From Proteobacteria bacterium UBA2383 (GTDB lineage: Bacteria > Pseudomonadota > Gammaproteobacteria > Competibacterales > Competibacteraceae), in NCBI GenBank assembly GCA_002343485.1, contig DDST01000105.1:1-16740 (forward strand): a DNA stretch of 16,740 bases, read 5' to 3'. Positions 7,620 through 15,065 of the stretch are shown piece after piece. Under the pieces are notes generated by a model. The model saw only the letters and a list, made by a program, of their open reading frames with translations, did no database searches and was not told the DNA's origin. Position 1 is the first letter of the stretch, and every line of letters begins with the position of its first letter. The translations under genes and the position numbers were made by a program.

Positions 7620-8042
7620 ATCCTACCCAGTAATCAAAAAATCCAAAAATACGGTGCTCGCGAAGGCGCTCAAACGCAATTCGCCAATGACCGGAATTGT
7701 CAATCAGTCGCAAGGGATCATTTTGGAAGCCCATGCAGCCATCAAATGACCACGGGACCTCGTATAAATTCATTGCGGGACCCCGACCTTGGAATGCATG
7801 GTCCGGTGGGGCAGTCAAGTTAGGTTGACAGGGAGTTTATTATGGCGGCGATGGAAACTAAAGGCCATGCCAAATATGATAGTTTTATTCTCTTTCCTTG
7901 TGAGGGACTGAGGTAAGAAAGCGTAACCGGTTGCACCAGCATATCTCTGCAATCTGAACTAATATATTCAAATCTAGCAATAACGCAGTGCAATGAGACA
8001 GGCACGATGCTGATCGAGAAATCTCATGACGGTAACCGTTCA
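7620..8042. other. gene-poor gap
   Basis: About 420 bases upstream of the methyltransferase contain no open frame with recognisable content. The longer frames here are overlapping shadows. It holds one possible 24-codon ORF (listed separately) and an isolated TTGACA at 7825-7830 with no matching -10 at a normal distance. It presumably carries the methyltransferase promoter and that of the downstream GAF/RND operon, but I cannot place either. Confidence 0.6.
7842..7916 (+). CDS. possible 24-residue small ORF of unknown function
   Basis: The ATG at 7842 has GGGAG at 7831-7835, six bases upstream, and the frame runs for 24 codons (it begins MAAMETKGHAKYD and ends CEGLR) to TAA. I recognise nothing in it. 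The good ribosome-binding site in an otherwise empty gap is the only support; it may be chance. Confidence 0.2.
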   Translation: MAAMETKGHAKYDSFILFPCEGLR

Positions 8043-8158
8043 CTCCCCTCGCCTGCTTGCGGGAGAGAGGTTAGGGGTGATGGCAGCGGTTTCAGTAGCA
8101 GTTTCAATGGCTTACATCATCACTCTCGCCCTCTCTCTCGTGGCAAGGAGCGAGGGGG
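8043..8158. repeat. REP/MITE-like imperfect inverted repeat element
   Basis: A left arm (about 8043-8082, CTCCCCTCGCC...GGGAGAGAGGTTAGGGGTGATG) and a right arm (about 8116-8158, CATCATCACTCTCGCCCTC...GAGCGAGGGGG) are imperfect inverted copies around a roughly 33-base centre. Each arm can fold on itself (CTCCC/GGGAG on the left; CCCTC/GAGGG on the right). The arm sequence, with its GGGAGAGaGGTTAGGGGTGA core, resembles the dispersed palindromes common between proteobacterial genes. The right arm ends four bases before the GAF gene start and carries its AAGGAG/GGGGG ribosome-binding sequence. Confidence 0.6.
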
Positions 8159-8162
8159 CTGA

Positions 8163-8957
8163 ATGATTACTCGTGATGAAACCCGTCCGGCTTTGAACTC
8201 GCTCGGTGAGTTACATGAGCTGGCGGTGTTTTTGAACACGGAGGACGATCTCGAATCCCGTTTGGATGAGTTGGCCCGGCTTGCAGCACGGGCGACTTCC
8301 GCTGCGAGTTGCTCCATCATGTTGCTGGCAGATGATGAGAATGAGACACCCCATCTTAAGCTCTGGGCCTGTACGGAAAAGTTGCCGGCCGAAGCCTGGA
8401 GCGACAAACCGGATCCTGATAATGAGGGGTCCATCGCCAACCGGGTTTTGGAGCGGGGAGAGCCGATCCTGATTGCCGATATTCAGACGTCTGAATTCGC
8501 TGCGTTAGCCCGTCGCCGCACCAGTATTGGCTTCAGTTTTATCAGCACCCCGATTCAAACCGGCCAGCGGACAGTTGGAGTCATGAATTTATCGGGCCGT
8601 CCGGATGCCTTGGCTTTCGGCGATGCTGATTTGATTCTGGCCAAGGTCGTTGCGACGTTAATTGGACGTTCTGTGCAGGTTGAGTGGTTGTGCAAGCTGG
8701 TGCGCTCGCGTATCGCCCAGACTGCAGTAGCCCGGCAGGGTGAGCAGGCGGTGTTGCAGTTGACCGATGGCAGTTTGCCGCCCTCCCGCTTGGCGAAATT
8801 GCTCGCGAAATCCTTCTATAAGGATCTGGCGGCGGCGGGTTTTAGTTCTGGCCAGATTATCGAGGCGGCTTCGGAAATTATTGGGCAAATTTCCGGTGGC
8901 TTGACGCGCCACAAGAAACGCATGGAGCGTGAAGCTGGGGAGAGTGAGGGGTTATGA
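8163..8957 (+). CDS. GAF-domain protein heading an RND efflux operon
   Basis: This 264-residue soluble protein has a GAF domain at about residues 12-170 (DLESRLDELARLAARATSAASCSIMLL, then GSIANRVLERGEPILIADI, SFISTPIQTGQRTVGVMNLSG and FGDADLILAKVVATLIGRSV). A helical C-terminal region follows (about 190-255, ending in basic RHKKRMERE), with no recognisable DNA-binding, kinase, GGDEF or phosphatase domain. GAF domains bind small molecules such as cyclic nucleotides or redox ligands, so a sensory role is inferred. Its stop overlaps the ATG of the adaptor gene by four bases, which ties its synthesis to the pump. AAGGAG (8145-8150) is 12 bases upstream and GGGGG is 4; both lie within the repeat element. 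Confidence 0.8.
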   Translation: MITRDETRPALNSLGELHELAVFLNTEDDLESRLDELARLAARATSAASCSIMLLADDENETPHLKLWACTEKLPAEAWSDKPDPDNEGSIANRVLERGEPILIADIQTSEFAALARRRTSIGFSFISTPIQTGQRTVGVMNLSGRPDALAFGDADLILAKVVATLIGRSVQVEWLCKLVRSRIAQTAVARQGEQAVLQLTDGSLPPSRLAKLLAKSFYKDLAAAGFSSGQIIEAASEIIGQISGGLTRHKKRMEREAGESEGL

Positions 8958-10036
8958 AGAATACCTTACCGGTGATTTTCTTCATTGCTGCGTTGACGGT
9001 GCTGGTTGCCTGTTCGCCCGGGCCTGCAGAAACTCCACCGGTGGTTCGTCCGGTGAAGTCCATGGTGGTGGCTGCCGAACCTCTGGATCAGGTTTCGCAA
9101 TACGCTGGCGAGGTGCAGGCTCGCTATGAAATCACCCTGGCTTTCCGTGTTGGCGGCAAGATTACTGAGCGTTCGGCGGAAATCGGGCAGCAGGTTCAGC
9201 CGGGGGACGTGTTGATGCAACTGGACGCTGGCGATCTGGCGCTCAATGAACAAGCGTTACGTGCGCAACTGGCGGCTGCCCAGGCCGATCTTAATCAGGC
9301 GCGCGCTAAATTCAATCGCGCCAAGGCATTGTTAGGGCGTAATTTGATCAGCCGCAACGACTTTGACACCCTTCAGGGCGCCTATGAAACCGCAGAAGCC
9401 CGCGTCCAACAGGCCCAATCGCAACTCTCAGGCGGCGCCCGCCAGACCGGCTACACCCAATTGCAAACCGACCAGGCGGGGGTAATCACCGGTGTACAGG
9501 CTGAAGTCGGACAGATCGTTACTGCAGGCCAGCCCGTGCTTAATCTGGCGTTGCCCGGTGAGAAAGAAGCAGTGATCAGCGTACCGGAGAATCGCTACAA
9601 CGAGTTGCGGGTTGGGGAGACGGTCGAGATCCGCTTGTGGTCGGCGCCAGGCCAAATCTATCAAGGCCAGGTGCGGGAAATTGCGCCACTGGCAGATCCG
9701 CTGACCCGCACCTATGCGGCTAAGGTTAGCTTTGTGGATCCTGACAGTTCAGTAAAACTAGGCATGACTGCTTCGGTGCAGGCTCGCCGCCAGCTCGCAT
9801 TGCCGGCTATTCGCCTGCCTTTGACGGCGCTGATCGAGCATGACGGCCAGCCGACGGTCTGGGTGGTAGATCCCAAGAGCCTGAAAGTCATCCGGCGCAA
9901 GGTCGAGCTGGGTCCCTTCCATAATGACCAGGTCACTGTCGCCCGGGGTTTGGCGCCCGGAGAGCGGGTGGTGACGGCCGGTGTTCATAAGCTTTATCCA
10001 GATCAACAAATCCGGCTGTTGGATCACGCACTGTGA
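8954..10036 (+). CDS. RND efflux periplasmic adaptor (MFP/HlyD family) lipoprotein
   Basis: The 360-residue protein begins with a lipoprotein signal, MKNTLPVIFFIAALTVLVAC, with the lipidated cysteine at residue 20. The mature part has the adaptor order: a lipoyl half (RYEITLAFRVGGKITERSAEIGQQVQPGDVLMQLD), a helical hairpin (about 95-155, rich in Ala/Gln with AQADLNQARAKFNRAKALLG), the second lipoyl half (TDQAGVITGVQAEVGQIVTAGQPVL), then beta-barrel and membrane-proximal domains (IRLPLTALIEHDGQPTVWVVD). It links an inner-membrane RND pump to an outer-membrane channel. It overlaps the GAF gene (ATGA) before it and the pump gene (GTGA) after it. The outer-membrane factor is not encoded here. Confidence 0.93.
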   Translation: MKNTLPVIFFIAALTVLVACSPGPAETPPVVRPVKSMVVAAEPLDQVSQYAGEVQARYEITLAFRVGGKITERSAEIGQQVQPGDVLMQLDAGDLALNEQALRAQLAAAQADLNQARAKFNRAKALLGRNLISRNDFDTLQGAYETAEARVQQAQSQLSGGARQTGYTQLQTDQAGVITGVQAEVGQIVTAGQPVLNLALPGEKEAVISVPENRYNELRVGETVEIRLWSAPGQIYQGQVREIAPLADPLTRTYAAKVSFVDPDSSVKLGMTASVQARRQLALPAIRLPLTALIEHDGQPTVWVVDPKSLKVIRRKVELGPFHNDQVTVARGLAPGERVVTAGVHKLYPDQQIRLLDHAL

Positions 10037-13000
10037 AAGGCTCGAACCTGTCCGCTTGGGCAATTAGCCATCCTGCTCTAATTCGTTATCTGATTGGACT
10101 GCTGCTGCTCAGTGGGGCGTATGCCTATTTTACCTTGGGGCAGATGGAAGATCCTGAATTTACTGTCAAGGTATTGGCCATTAAGGTTTACTGGCCGGGC
10201 GCGACTGCACGTGAAATGGAGCAACAGGTTACTGATAAAATTGAGAAAAAACTTCAAGAAACACCCTGGCTTGACTTTATCCGCAGCTACTCCAAGCCGG
10301 GAGAGGCGCTAATCTACATTTTCCTTAAAGAATCCACTCCTCCCAAGGAAGTAGCTGGAACTTGGTATCAGGTCCGCAAAAAAGCGGGCGACATGCATCA
10401 TGAATTGCCAGAAGGGGTGCAGGGACCATTTTTCGATGACGAGTACGATGATGTCTTCGGCTCAATTTATGCCTTTACCGCCGATGGGTTCAGCTACGCC
10501 GAACTGAAGCATTACGTTGACTATGCGCGTCAGGAGCTGCTCCAACTGAATAACATTAAAAAGATTGAGATGCTCGGTGCCCAGGATGAAAAAATCTATA
10601 TCGAAATGTCGGATCGGCAACTGGCGGCGCTAGGTATCAACCCTTTGCCGGTACTCTCATTGTTGGCGGCGCAGAATGCCATGGAAGCGGCCGGTGTGGT
10701 GGTGACGCCTGACGTGCGGATGCCGCTGCGCGTCGAGGGAAGTTTTGATTCCCTGGAACGCATTCGTGCTATTGGCATCCGTGCTGCGAATGACCGGACC
10801 TTCAGCCTAGGGGATGTTGCCCAAGTCTGGCGCGGCTACGAAGATCCACCGACCTTCAAGATGCGCTATAGGGGCCAGGATGCGATTGGACTGGCGGTGT
10901 CAATGGTGAAGGGCGGCAATGTCCTGGAGTTGGGCGCGGATTTACGCCGGACTATTCAGCAGCTCCAGGCCGGATTGCCGGTAGGTATCGATATTCACCA
11001 GGTGACTGATCAGCCTCGTGTGGTCAAGGAAGCGGTCAACGAATTTATGAAGACCTTCATCGAGGCATTGGTAATCGTGCTCGCGGTGACGTTCTTCAGC
11101 CTGGGTTGGCGCGCTGGGGTGGTGGTGACATTGTGCATACCGCTGGTGCTGGCCATGACCTTTCTCGGCATGAAGTTGTATGGCATCGATCTGGATCGCA
11201 TCTCGCTGGGGGCGCTGATCATTGCGCTGGGCCTGCTGGTGGACGACGCGATCATCGTCATGGAGATGATCGACCGGAAACTGGAGTTAGGTTGGGAGCC
11301 ACGACAGGCCGCTACCTTCGCTTTTTCCAGCACCGCGATGCCGATGCTAACGGGCACATTGGTGACAGTGGCCGGTTTCCTGCCCATCGGCCTGGCAAAA
11401 TCAGCCGCTGGCGAGTACACCTTCGGCATTTTTGCCGTGGTCGGTATTGCTCTGATTTCATCGTGGATCGTCGCGGTTTTGTTCACACCTTATTTGAGCT
11501 ATACGCTTCTGCCGGAAAAGCACAACCCTCTTGAGGATGCTGATGCGCCACCCGCTCTCACCGTGCGCCCGAGCTGGTTTGCGAGAGGGCGCCTACGCTA
11601 TCAATCGTGGATTATCCGTTGGGAAGAAGTCATCAATGACGGTTTATTGCGTTTAGTGGAGTGGTGTCTACGCCACTATGCATGGGTGCTTGTTCTGACG
11701 GTGGCGGCGCTCATCCTAGCGGCGGCGGGTTTCCGTTTTGTGCCGCAGCAATTTTTCCCATCCTCATCCCGGCCTGAATTGCTGGTGGATCTGTGGTTGC
11801 CGGAAGGCTCCTCGTTTGCGGCGGTTGAAACCGAGGTCAAGCGCCTGGAAGCACGACTCATGCAGGAAGAGGGGGTGGTCAACGTGGTCAGCTACGTGGG
11901 TAGTGGCGCTCCGCATTTTTATCTGGCGATGGAGCCGCAACTGGCCAATCTCAACTATGCGCAATTGGTGGTAATGAACCGCGATGAAGTCGTCCGTGAG
12001 GTGATGCTCAAGCAATTGACGCGTTGGTTTGATGAGGATTTCCCGCAGGTGCGCGGCCGGGCATCCCGGCTGGAGAATGGACCGCCGGTCGGCTATCCGG
12101 TGCAATTCCGGGTCGTTGGCCCGGATGCTCAGCGCTTGAAACCCATCGCTGCTGAATTGACCGAGATCATGCGCGCCGATCCCCATACCCGGGATGTTCA
12201 TGTGAATTGGCGGGGCATGATCCTAAATGTCCAGTTGCGTGTGGATCAGGATAAGGCGCGGGCGTTGGGGATCAACCCGCAAGATCTCTCACGCAACCTG
12301 AATTCTATCTTGAATGGCATGCCGATTACTCAGTACCGGGAAGACGATCAGACCATCGATGTCCTGGTGCGCGCTCGCCCGGGCGAGTCCGGTGATTTGG
12401 GTAGCCTGAAGGACCTCAATCTTCATACCGGCCATCAGCGTTTCGTCCCACTGGGACAGATCGCCTATTTTGATAAAACCTTTGAGGAAGGCGTGGTTTG
12501 GCGGCGTAACCGTTTTCCGGCGATCACCGTGCTGGCTGATATTACGGATGATGTCCAACCATTGGATGTGAGTATGCAGATCGATCGTGCCCTGGAGCCG
12601 TTGCGTGCCAAATTGCCTGCGGGGTATCGCATTGAAATTGGCGGTGCCCACGAAGCCAGCGCGAACTCCGAGGGGTCGATTTTTGCCATTATGCCGCTCA
12701 TGGTGGCGGTCATTCTGACGCTGTTAATGTTCCAGCTACAGAGTTTCCAGCGCACGTTGATCGTCTTGTTGACCGCACCGTTGGGTTTTATCGGCGTCAC
12801 GCTCTCGCTTCTGGTTTTTCAACAGCCGTTCGGTTTCGTGGCCATGCTGGGCGTGATTGCGCTATCGGGGATTATTATCCGCAATGCGGTGATTTTGCTG
12901 GATCAAATCGAGCAGGATTTGCAGGCCGGCGCGACCCATTGGGATGCTGTGGTTGGATCGACGGTGCGGCGGTTCCGGCCGATTATGCTGACCGCGCTGA

Positions 13001-13161
13001 CGGCGATCCTGGCCCTGATTCCGTTGACCCAAAGCACCTTCTGGGCGCCCATGGCCGTCGCCATTATGGGTGGATTGCTGATAGCGACGGTTTTGGATCG
13101 CTTAACATTGCCAGCGTTATACGCCGCCTGGTTCAAAGTGCAGCAGCCGTCGGTTTCCTGA
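10033..13161 (+). CDS. RND-family efflux pump, inner-membrane transporter (AcrB/HAE superfamily)
   Basis: The 1042 residues show the RND duplicated architecture: TM1 near residues 12-32, a large periplasmic loop, TM2-6 (about 335-490), a second loop, and TM8-12 near the C-terminus (about 875-1030). The paired proton-relay aspartates of TM4 are present in GLLVDDAIIVMEMID (D404, D405). In TM10 the position of AcrB K940 is arginine (SGIIIRNAVILLD, R950), followed by the conserved asparagine N951; this Arg form is typical of one RND subgroup. The start is GTG at 10033, overlapping the adaptor stop (GTGA), which fixes it. The pump exports hydrophobic or amphiphilic compounds using the proton gradient. 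Its substrate is unknown; the acyltransferase downstream hints at an acylated metabolite. Confidence 0.95.
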   Translation: MKGSNLSAWAISHPALIRYLIGLLLLSGAYAYFTLGQMEDPEFTVKVLAIKVYWPGATAREMEQQVTDKIEKKLQETPWLDFIRSYSKPGEALIYIFLKESTPPKEVAGTWYQVRKKAGDMHHELPEGVQGPFFDDEYDDVFGSIYAFTADGFSYAELKHYVDYARQELLQLNNIKKIEMLGAQDEKIYIEMSDRQLAALGINPLPVLSLLAAQNAMEAAGVVVTPDVRMPLRVEGSFDSLERIRAIGIRAANDRTFSLGDVAQVWRGYEDPPTFKMRYRGQDAIGLAVSMVKGGNVLELGADLRRTIQQLQAGLPVGIDIHQVTDQPRVVKEAVNEFMKTFIEALVIVLAVTFFSLGWRAGVVVTLCIPLVLAMTFLGMKLYGIDLDRISLGALIIALGLLVDDAIIVMEMIDRKLELGWEPRQAATFAFSSTAMPMLTGTLVTVAGFLPIGLAKSAAGEYTFGIFAVVGIALISSWIVAVLFTPYLSYTLLPEKHNPLEDADAPPALTVRPSWFARGRLRYQSWIIRWEEVINDGLLRLVEWCLRHYAWVLVLTVAALILAAAGFRFVPQQFFPSSSRPELLVDLWLPEGSSFAAVETEVKRLEARLMQEEGVVNVVSYVGSGAPHFYLAMEPQLANLNYAQLVVMNRDEVVREVMLKQLTRWFDEDFPQVRGRASRLENGPPVGYPVQFRVVGPDAQRLKPIAAELTEIMRADPHTRDVHVNWRGMILNVQLRVDQDKARALGINPQDLSRNLNSILNGMPITQYREDDQTIDVLVRARPGESGDLGSLKDLNLHTGHQRFVPLGQIAYFDKTFEEGVVWRRNRFPAITVLADITDDVQPLDVSMQIDRALEPLRAKLPAGYRIEIGGAHEASANSEGSIFAIMPLMVAVILTLLMFQLQSFQRTLIVLLTAPLGFIGVTLSLLVFQQPFGFVAMLGVIALSGIIIRNAVILLDQIEQDLQAGATHWDAVVGSTVRRFRPIMLTALTAILALIPLTQSTFWAPMAVAIMGGLLIATVLDRLTLPALYAAWFKVQQPSVS

Positions 13162-13207
13162 GCGCCAGCATCCATCATAATTTAAAAACCAGTAGGTTGG
13201 CATTACG

Positions 13208-13987
13208 ATGAATACTCCTCATTTGGACAATCATTTCCAAAATTACTTTGACGTATTGCTCGCCGATACTGCGGAATTGCGGGAACAAGTTTACCGCCTC
13301 CGTTATGATGTGTATTGCCGTGAGTTCCACTATGAGCGGGAAGAGGATTGTCCAGGAGGGATGGAGCGAGATGACTATGACTCTCATTCCCTGCATGTCC
13401 TGATCGCCCACAAGGCGAGTAATACTGGAGCGGGATGTATGCGGTTAATTTCGCCTCCGGCGGCCGAGAGCGGCTTTTTGCTACCGATGGAGCGTTTTTG
13501 CGGCCAAAGCCTTACCGATCCGGTTTGGCATCCGGCGCGTTTGCCGCGCTCGCACATTGCTGAAGTCTCGCGGTTGGCGGTACATACTTGGTTTCGGCGG
13601 CGTCTTGGTGAATCCGAATCGCCGATAGGTATTGCAGCAATTGGCGACTTCAGTCCTGATGAACGCCGCACCTTTCCTTTGCTGAGCTTGGCGTTGTTTT
13701 ATGGAGGGGCTGCCTTGATGGTTCTAGCGGGCCGTTCAGAGGCCTTTGTCATGGTAGAGCCGCGCTTGGCGCGCCGCTTGCAAATGGCTGGACTTCCTTT
13801 CATCAGGATCGGGGAAGTGATTGAATATCATGGGCCACGCGCCGCTTATTACGTGCCAGTACAGCAGGTGCTGGATAATATCCAGGGCGAGTTCAGGTAT
13901 CTCTATGATTTTGTTTATAGGAGTCTTGCTGAGCGGATACAAGGCGCGGCGTTGGATTCATCCCTGGCGCCGCTGCTTCGGCCTTGA
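13208..13987 (+). CDS. PEP-CTERM/exosortase system-associated acyltransferase (FeeM/LuxI-like GNAT fold)
   Basis: This 259-residue protein matches the family of N-acyltransferases found with PEP-CTERM/exosortase loci, distantly related to N-acyl amino acid synthases (FeeM) and acyl-homoserine lactone synthases. Visible hallmarks are REQVYRLRYDVYCREFHYE (25-43), the acidic ERDDYDSHSLHVLI (53-66), CMRLISP (77-83) and the active-site-like AEVSRLAV (118-125). An acyl carrier protein or acyl-CoA would be the donor; the acceptor is not known. It starts 46 bases after the RND pump, in the same direction, with only a weak ribosome-binding site, so it may share the pump transcript. No exosortase, PEP-CTERM protein or PrsK/PrsR regulator is present in the window. 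Confidence 0.85.
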   Translation: MNTPHLDNHFQNYFDVLLADTAELREQVYRLRYDVYCREFHYEREEDCPGGMERDDYDSHSLHVLIAHKASNTGAGCMRLISPPAAESGFLLPMERFCGQSLTDPVWHPARLPRSHIAEVSRLAVHTWFRRRLGESESPIGIAAIGDFSPDERRTFPLLSLALFYGGAALMVLAGRSEAFVMVEPRLARRLQMAGLPFIRIGEVIEYHGPRAAYYVPVQQVLDNIQGEFRYLYDFVYRSLAERIQGAALDSSLAPLLRP

Positions 13988-14053
13988 GTCAGAGAGAGAC
14001 TGCCGCTTGGGGAAAACGGATTGGCTAAGGATGGATGCCATGGTCTTGAGTTT

Positions 14054-14072
14054 AAATCATCTTAGGTGATTT
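14054..14072 (+). terminator. weak hairpin after the acyltransferase gene
   Basis: AAATCA (14054-14059) and TGATTT (14067-14072) form a 6-bp AT-rich stem with a seven-base loop, followed by a short pyrimidine run. It is the only candidate terminator between the acyltransferase and the accessory island; the rest of 13988-14153 shows nothing else. Confidence 0.25.
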
Positions 14073-14153
14073 TCTTTAAATGATTGTACCTGTAAGCCAG
14101 TCATCTATTGCGGCGGCAAGGGCAGATGAGAACAGGATGGAACTATCGGTTGG

Positions 14154-14468
14154 TTGCAGCCGGTGCATGTCATTGCGATTCTGAATGCGGTGATGATAGA
14201 TAAGGTGGTGCAACGAGTGATGTTGAAGGATGAGGCCAATAAAGTTTTCTATGGCAAATGTTATCAAGATGAATTGAAACATGATCGGGATGCGCTGAAT
14301 AGGCTGGACACTGCTGCCGGTGAGCGAGGGATTGAGCAAGGCCGCCAGGAAGGCTTGCAGGAGGCCATCAATCTTTATGATTTTATTCACAACGCGTTGC
14401 GGGAACGCGCGGCCCAGCTAGGTTTTCCGTTTATTTGGAAGTATCCCGAGACATTGAGTGGGGTGTAG
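14154..14468 (+). pseudogene. Rpn-family (PD-(D/E)XK nuclease/putative transposase) C-terminal fragment A
   Basis: An open frame of about 104 codons, with only TTG at 14154 or ATG at 14193 as starts and no ribosome-binding site, contains YQDELKHDRDALNRLDTA followed by GIEQGRQEGLQEAI. This is the linker and repetitive tail found near the C-terminus of Rpn-family recombination-promoting nucleases. The nuclease domain is missing. After the tail the frame continues into about 30 residues I do not recognise (LYDFIHNALRERAAQLGF and onward) and stops two bases before the DUF29 start. The segment from 14295 is a diverged direct repeat of 14922 onward (fragment B). It is best read as a remnant, though a short expressed protein cannot be excluded. 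Confidence 0.6.
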
Positions 14469-14470
14469 TC

Positions 14471-14914
14471 ATGAGTACGGTAGTGACGGGGTTATATGAT
14501 CAGGATTTTTATGCCTGGGCAATGAAAAATGCGGAACTGATTCGCCAGGGCCGCTTTGCGGAAACCGATCTGGAGCATATCACGGAGGAACTGGAAAGCA
14601 TGGGGCGTAGTGAATGGTATGAACTGGTGGATCGGCTGGCTGTGTTGCTGGCGCATCTTTTAAAGTGGCGCTACCAACCGGAGCGACGGGGTAATAGCTG
14701 GCGATTGACGATCAAGGAGCAACGGCGACGGGTTGGATTGCGTTTGAAGAAAAGCCCGAGCCTGAAGCATGAAATTGATGAAACACTTGCCGAGGCTTAT
14801 GAGACGGCTGCTTTGAAAGCCGCTAAGGAAATGAAAGTAGACGAATCCCGCTTCCCGCCGGCGTGTCCCTTTTCCCTGGAGCAAGTACTGGATCGTGATT
14901 ATTGGCCGGATTGA
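14471..14914 (+). CDS. DUF29 domain-containing protein
   Basis: The 147-residue protein matches the DUF29 family: LYDQDFYAWAMKNAELIRQGRF at the N-terminus, DLEHITEELESMGRSEWYELVDRLAVLLAHLLKWRYQPERRGNSW in the middle, and CPFSLEQVLDRDYWPD at the end. The start MSTVVTGLYDQDF is typical of the family. An upstream in-frame ATG at 14435 would add twelve residues that overlap fragment A. GAGTGGGG lies about seven bases before the chosen ATG. The function of DUF29 proteins is unknown; they are often found in many copies in genomes rich in toxin-antitoxin genes and Rpn proteins. The gene is flanked on both sides by Rpn-tail fragments. Confidence 0.85.
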   Translation: MSTVVTGLYDQDFYAWAMKNAELIRQGRFAETDLEHITEELESMGRSEWYELVDRLAVLLAHLLKWRYQPERRGNSWRLTIKEQRRRVGLRLKKSPSLKHEIDETLAEAYETAALKAAKEMKVDESRFPPACPFSLEQVLDRDYWPD

Positions 14915-15065
14915 TGTCGTTCTGAATAGGCTGGACACCGCCCGGGAGGAGGGCATCGAACAAGGCCGCCAGGAAGGGGGCGTGGTTTATACTTGGCGTG
15001 ATGAAACCCCGTGCCTGATTTCGGCGCGCAAGGCGACCTAACAAGAGGAGGCACAGTATGCGTGA
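14910..15065 (+). pseudogene. in-frame chimera: Rpn-tail fragment B fused to the C-terminal stump of a BrnT-type toxin
   Basis: One reading frame gives IDVVLNRLDTAREEGIEQGRQEG (14910-14978, Rpn tail) and continues without a break into VVYTWRDETPCLISARKAT, the C-terminal end of BrnT RNase toxins. It stops at TAA (15039-15041). Beyond that stop the same frame reads QEEAQYA and a TGA at 15063-15065, which overlaps the BrnA start as in an intact brnTA operon. The toxin's N-terminal two thirds, including its catalytic residues, are gone, so no active toxin is expected. No start codon or ribosome-binding site belongs to this frame. Confidence 0.65.

Noticed and set aside
7402..7818. 138-codon minus-strand frame overlapping the methyltransferase gene
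   Set aside because: It lies out of frame over the well-supported methyltransferase N-terminus, has no good ribosome-binding site and shows no recognisable motif.
7825..7830. Perfect TTGACA -35 box
   Set aside because: No -10-like hexamer follows at 16-18 bases. The next TATGAT is 44 bases away, inside the possible small ORF.
14154..14468. Intact accessory gene upstream of DUF29
   Set aside because: It has only a TTG or internal ATG start without a ribosome-binding site, and its recognisable part is the tail of a larger family, so it is treated as a fragment.
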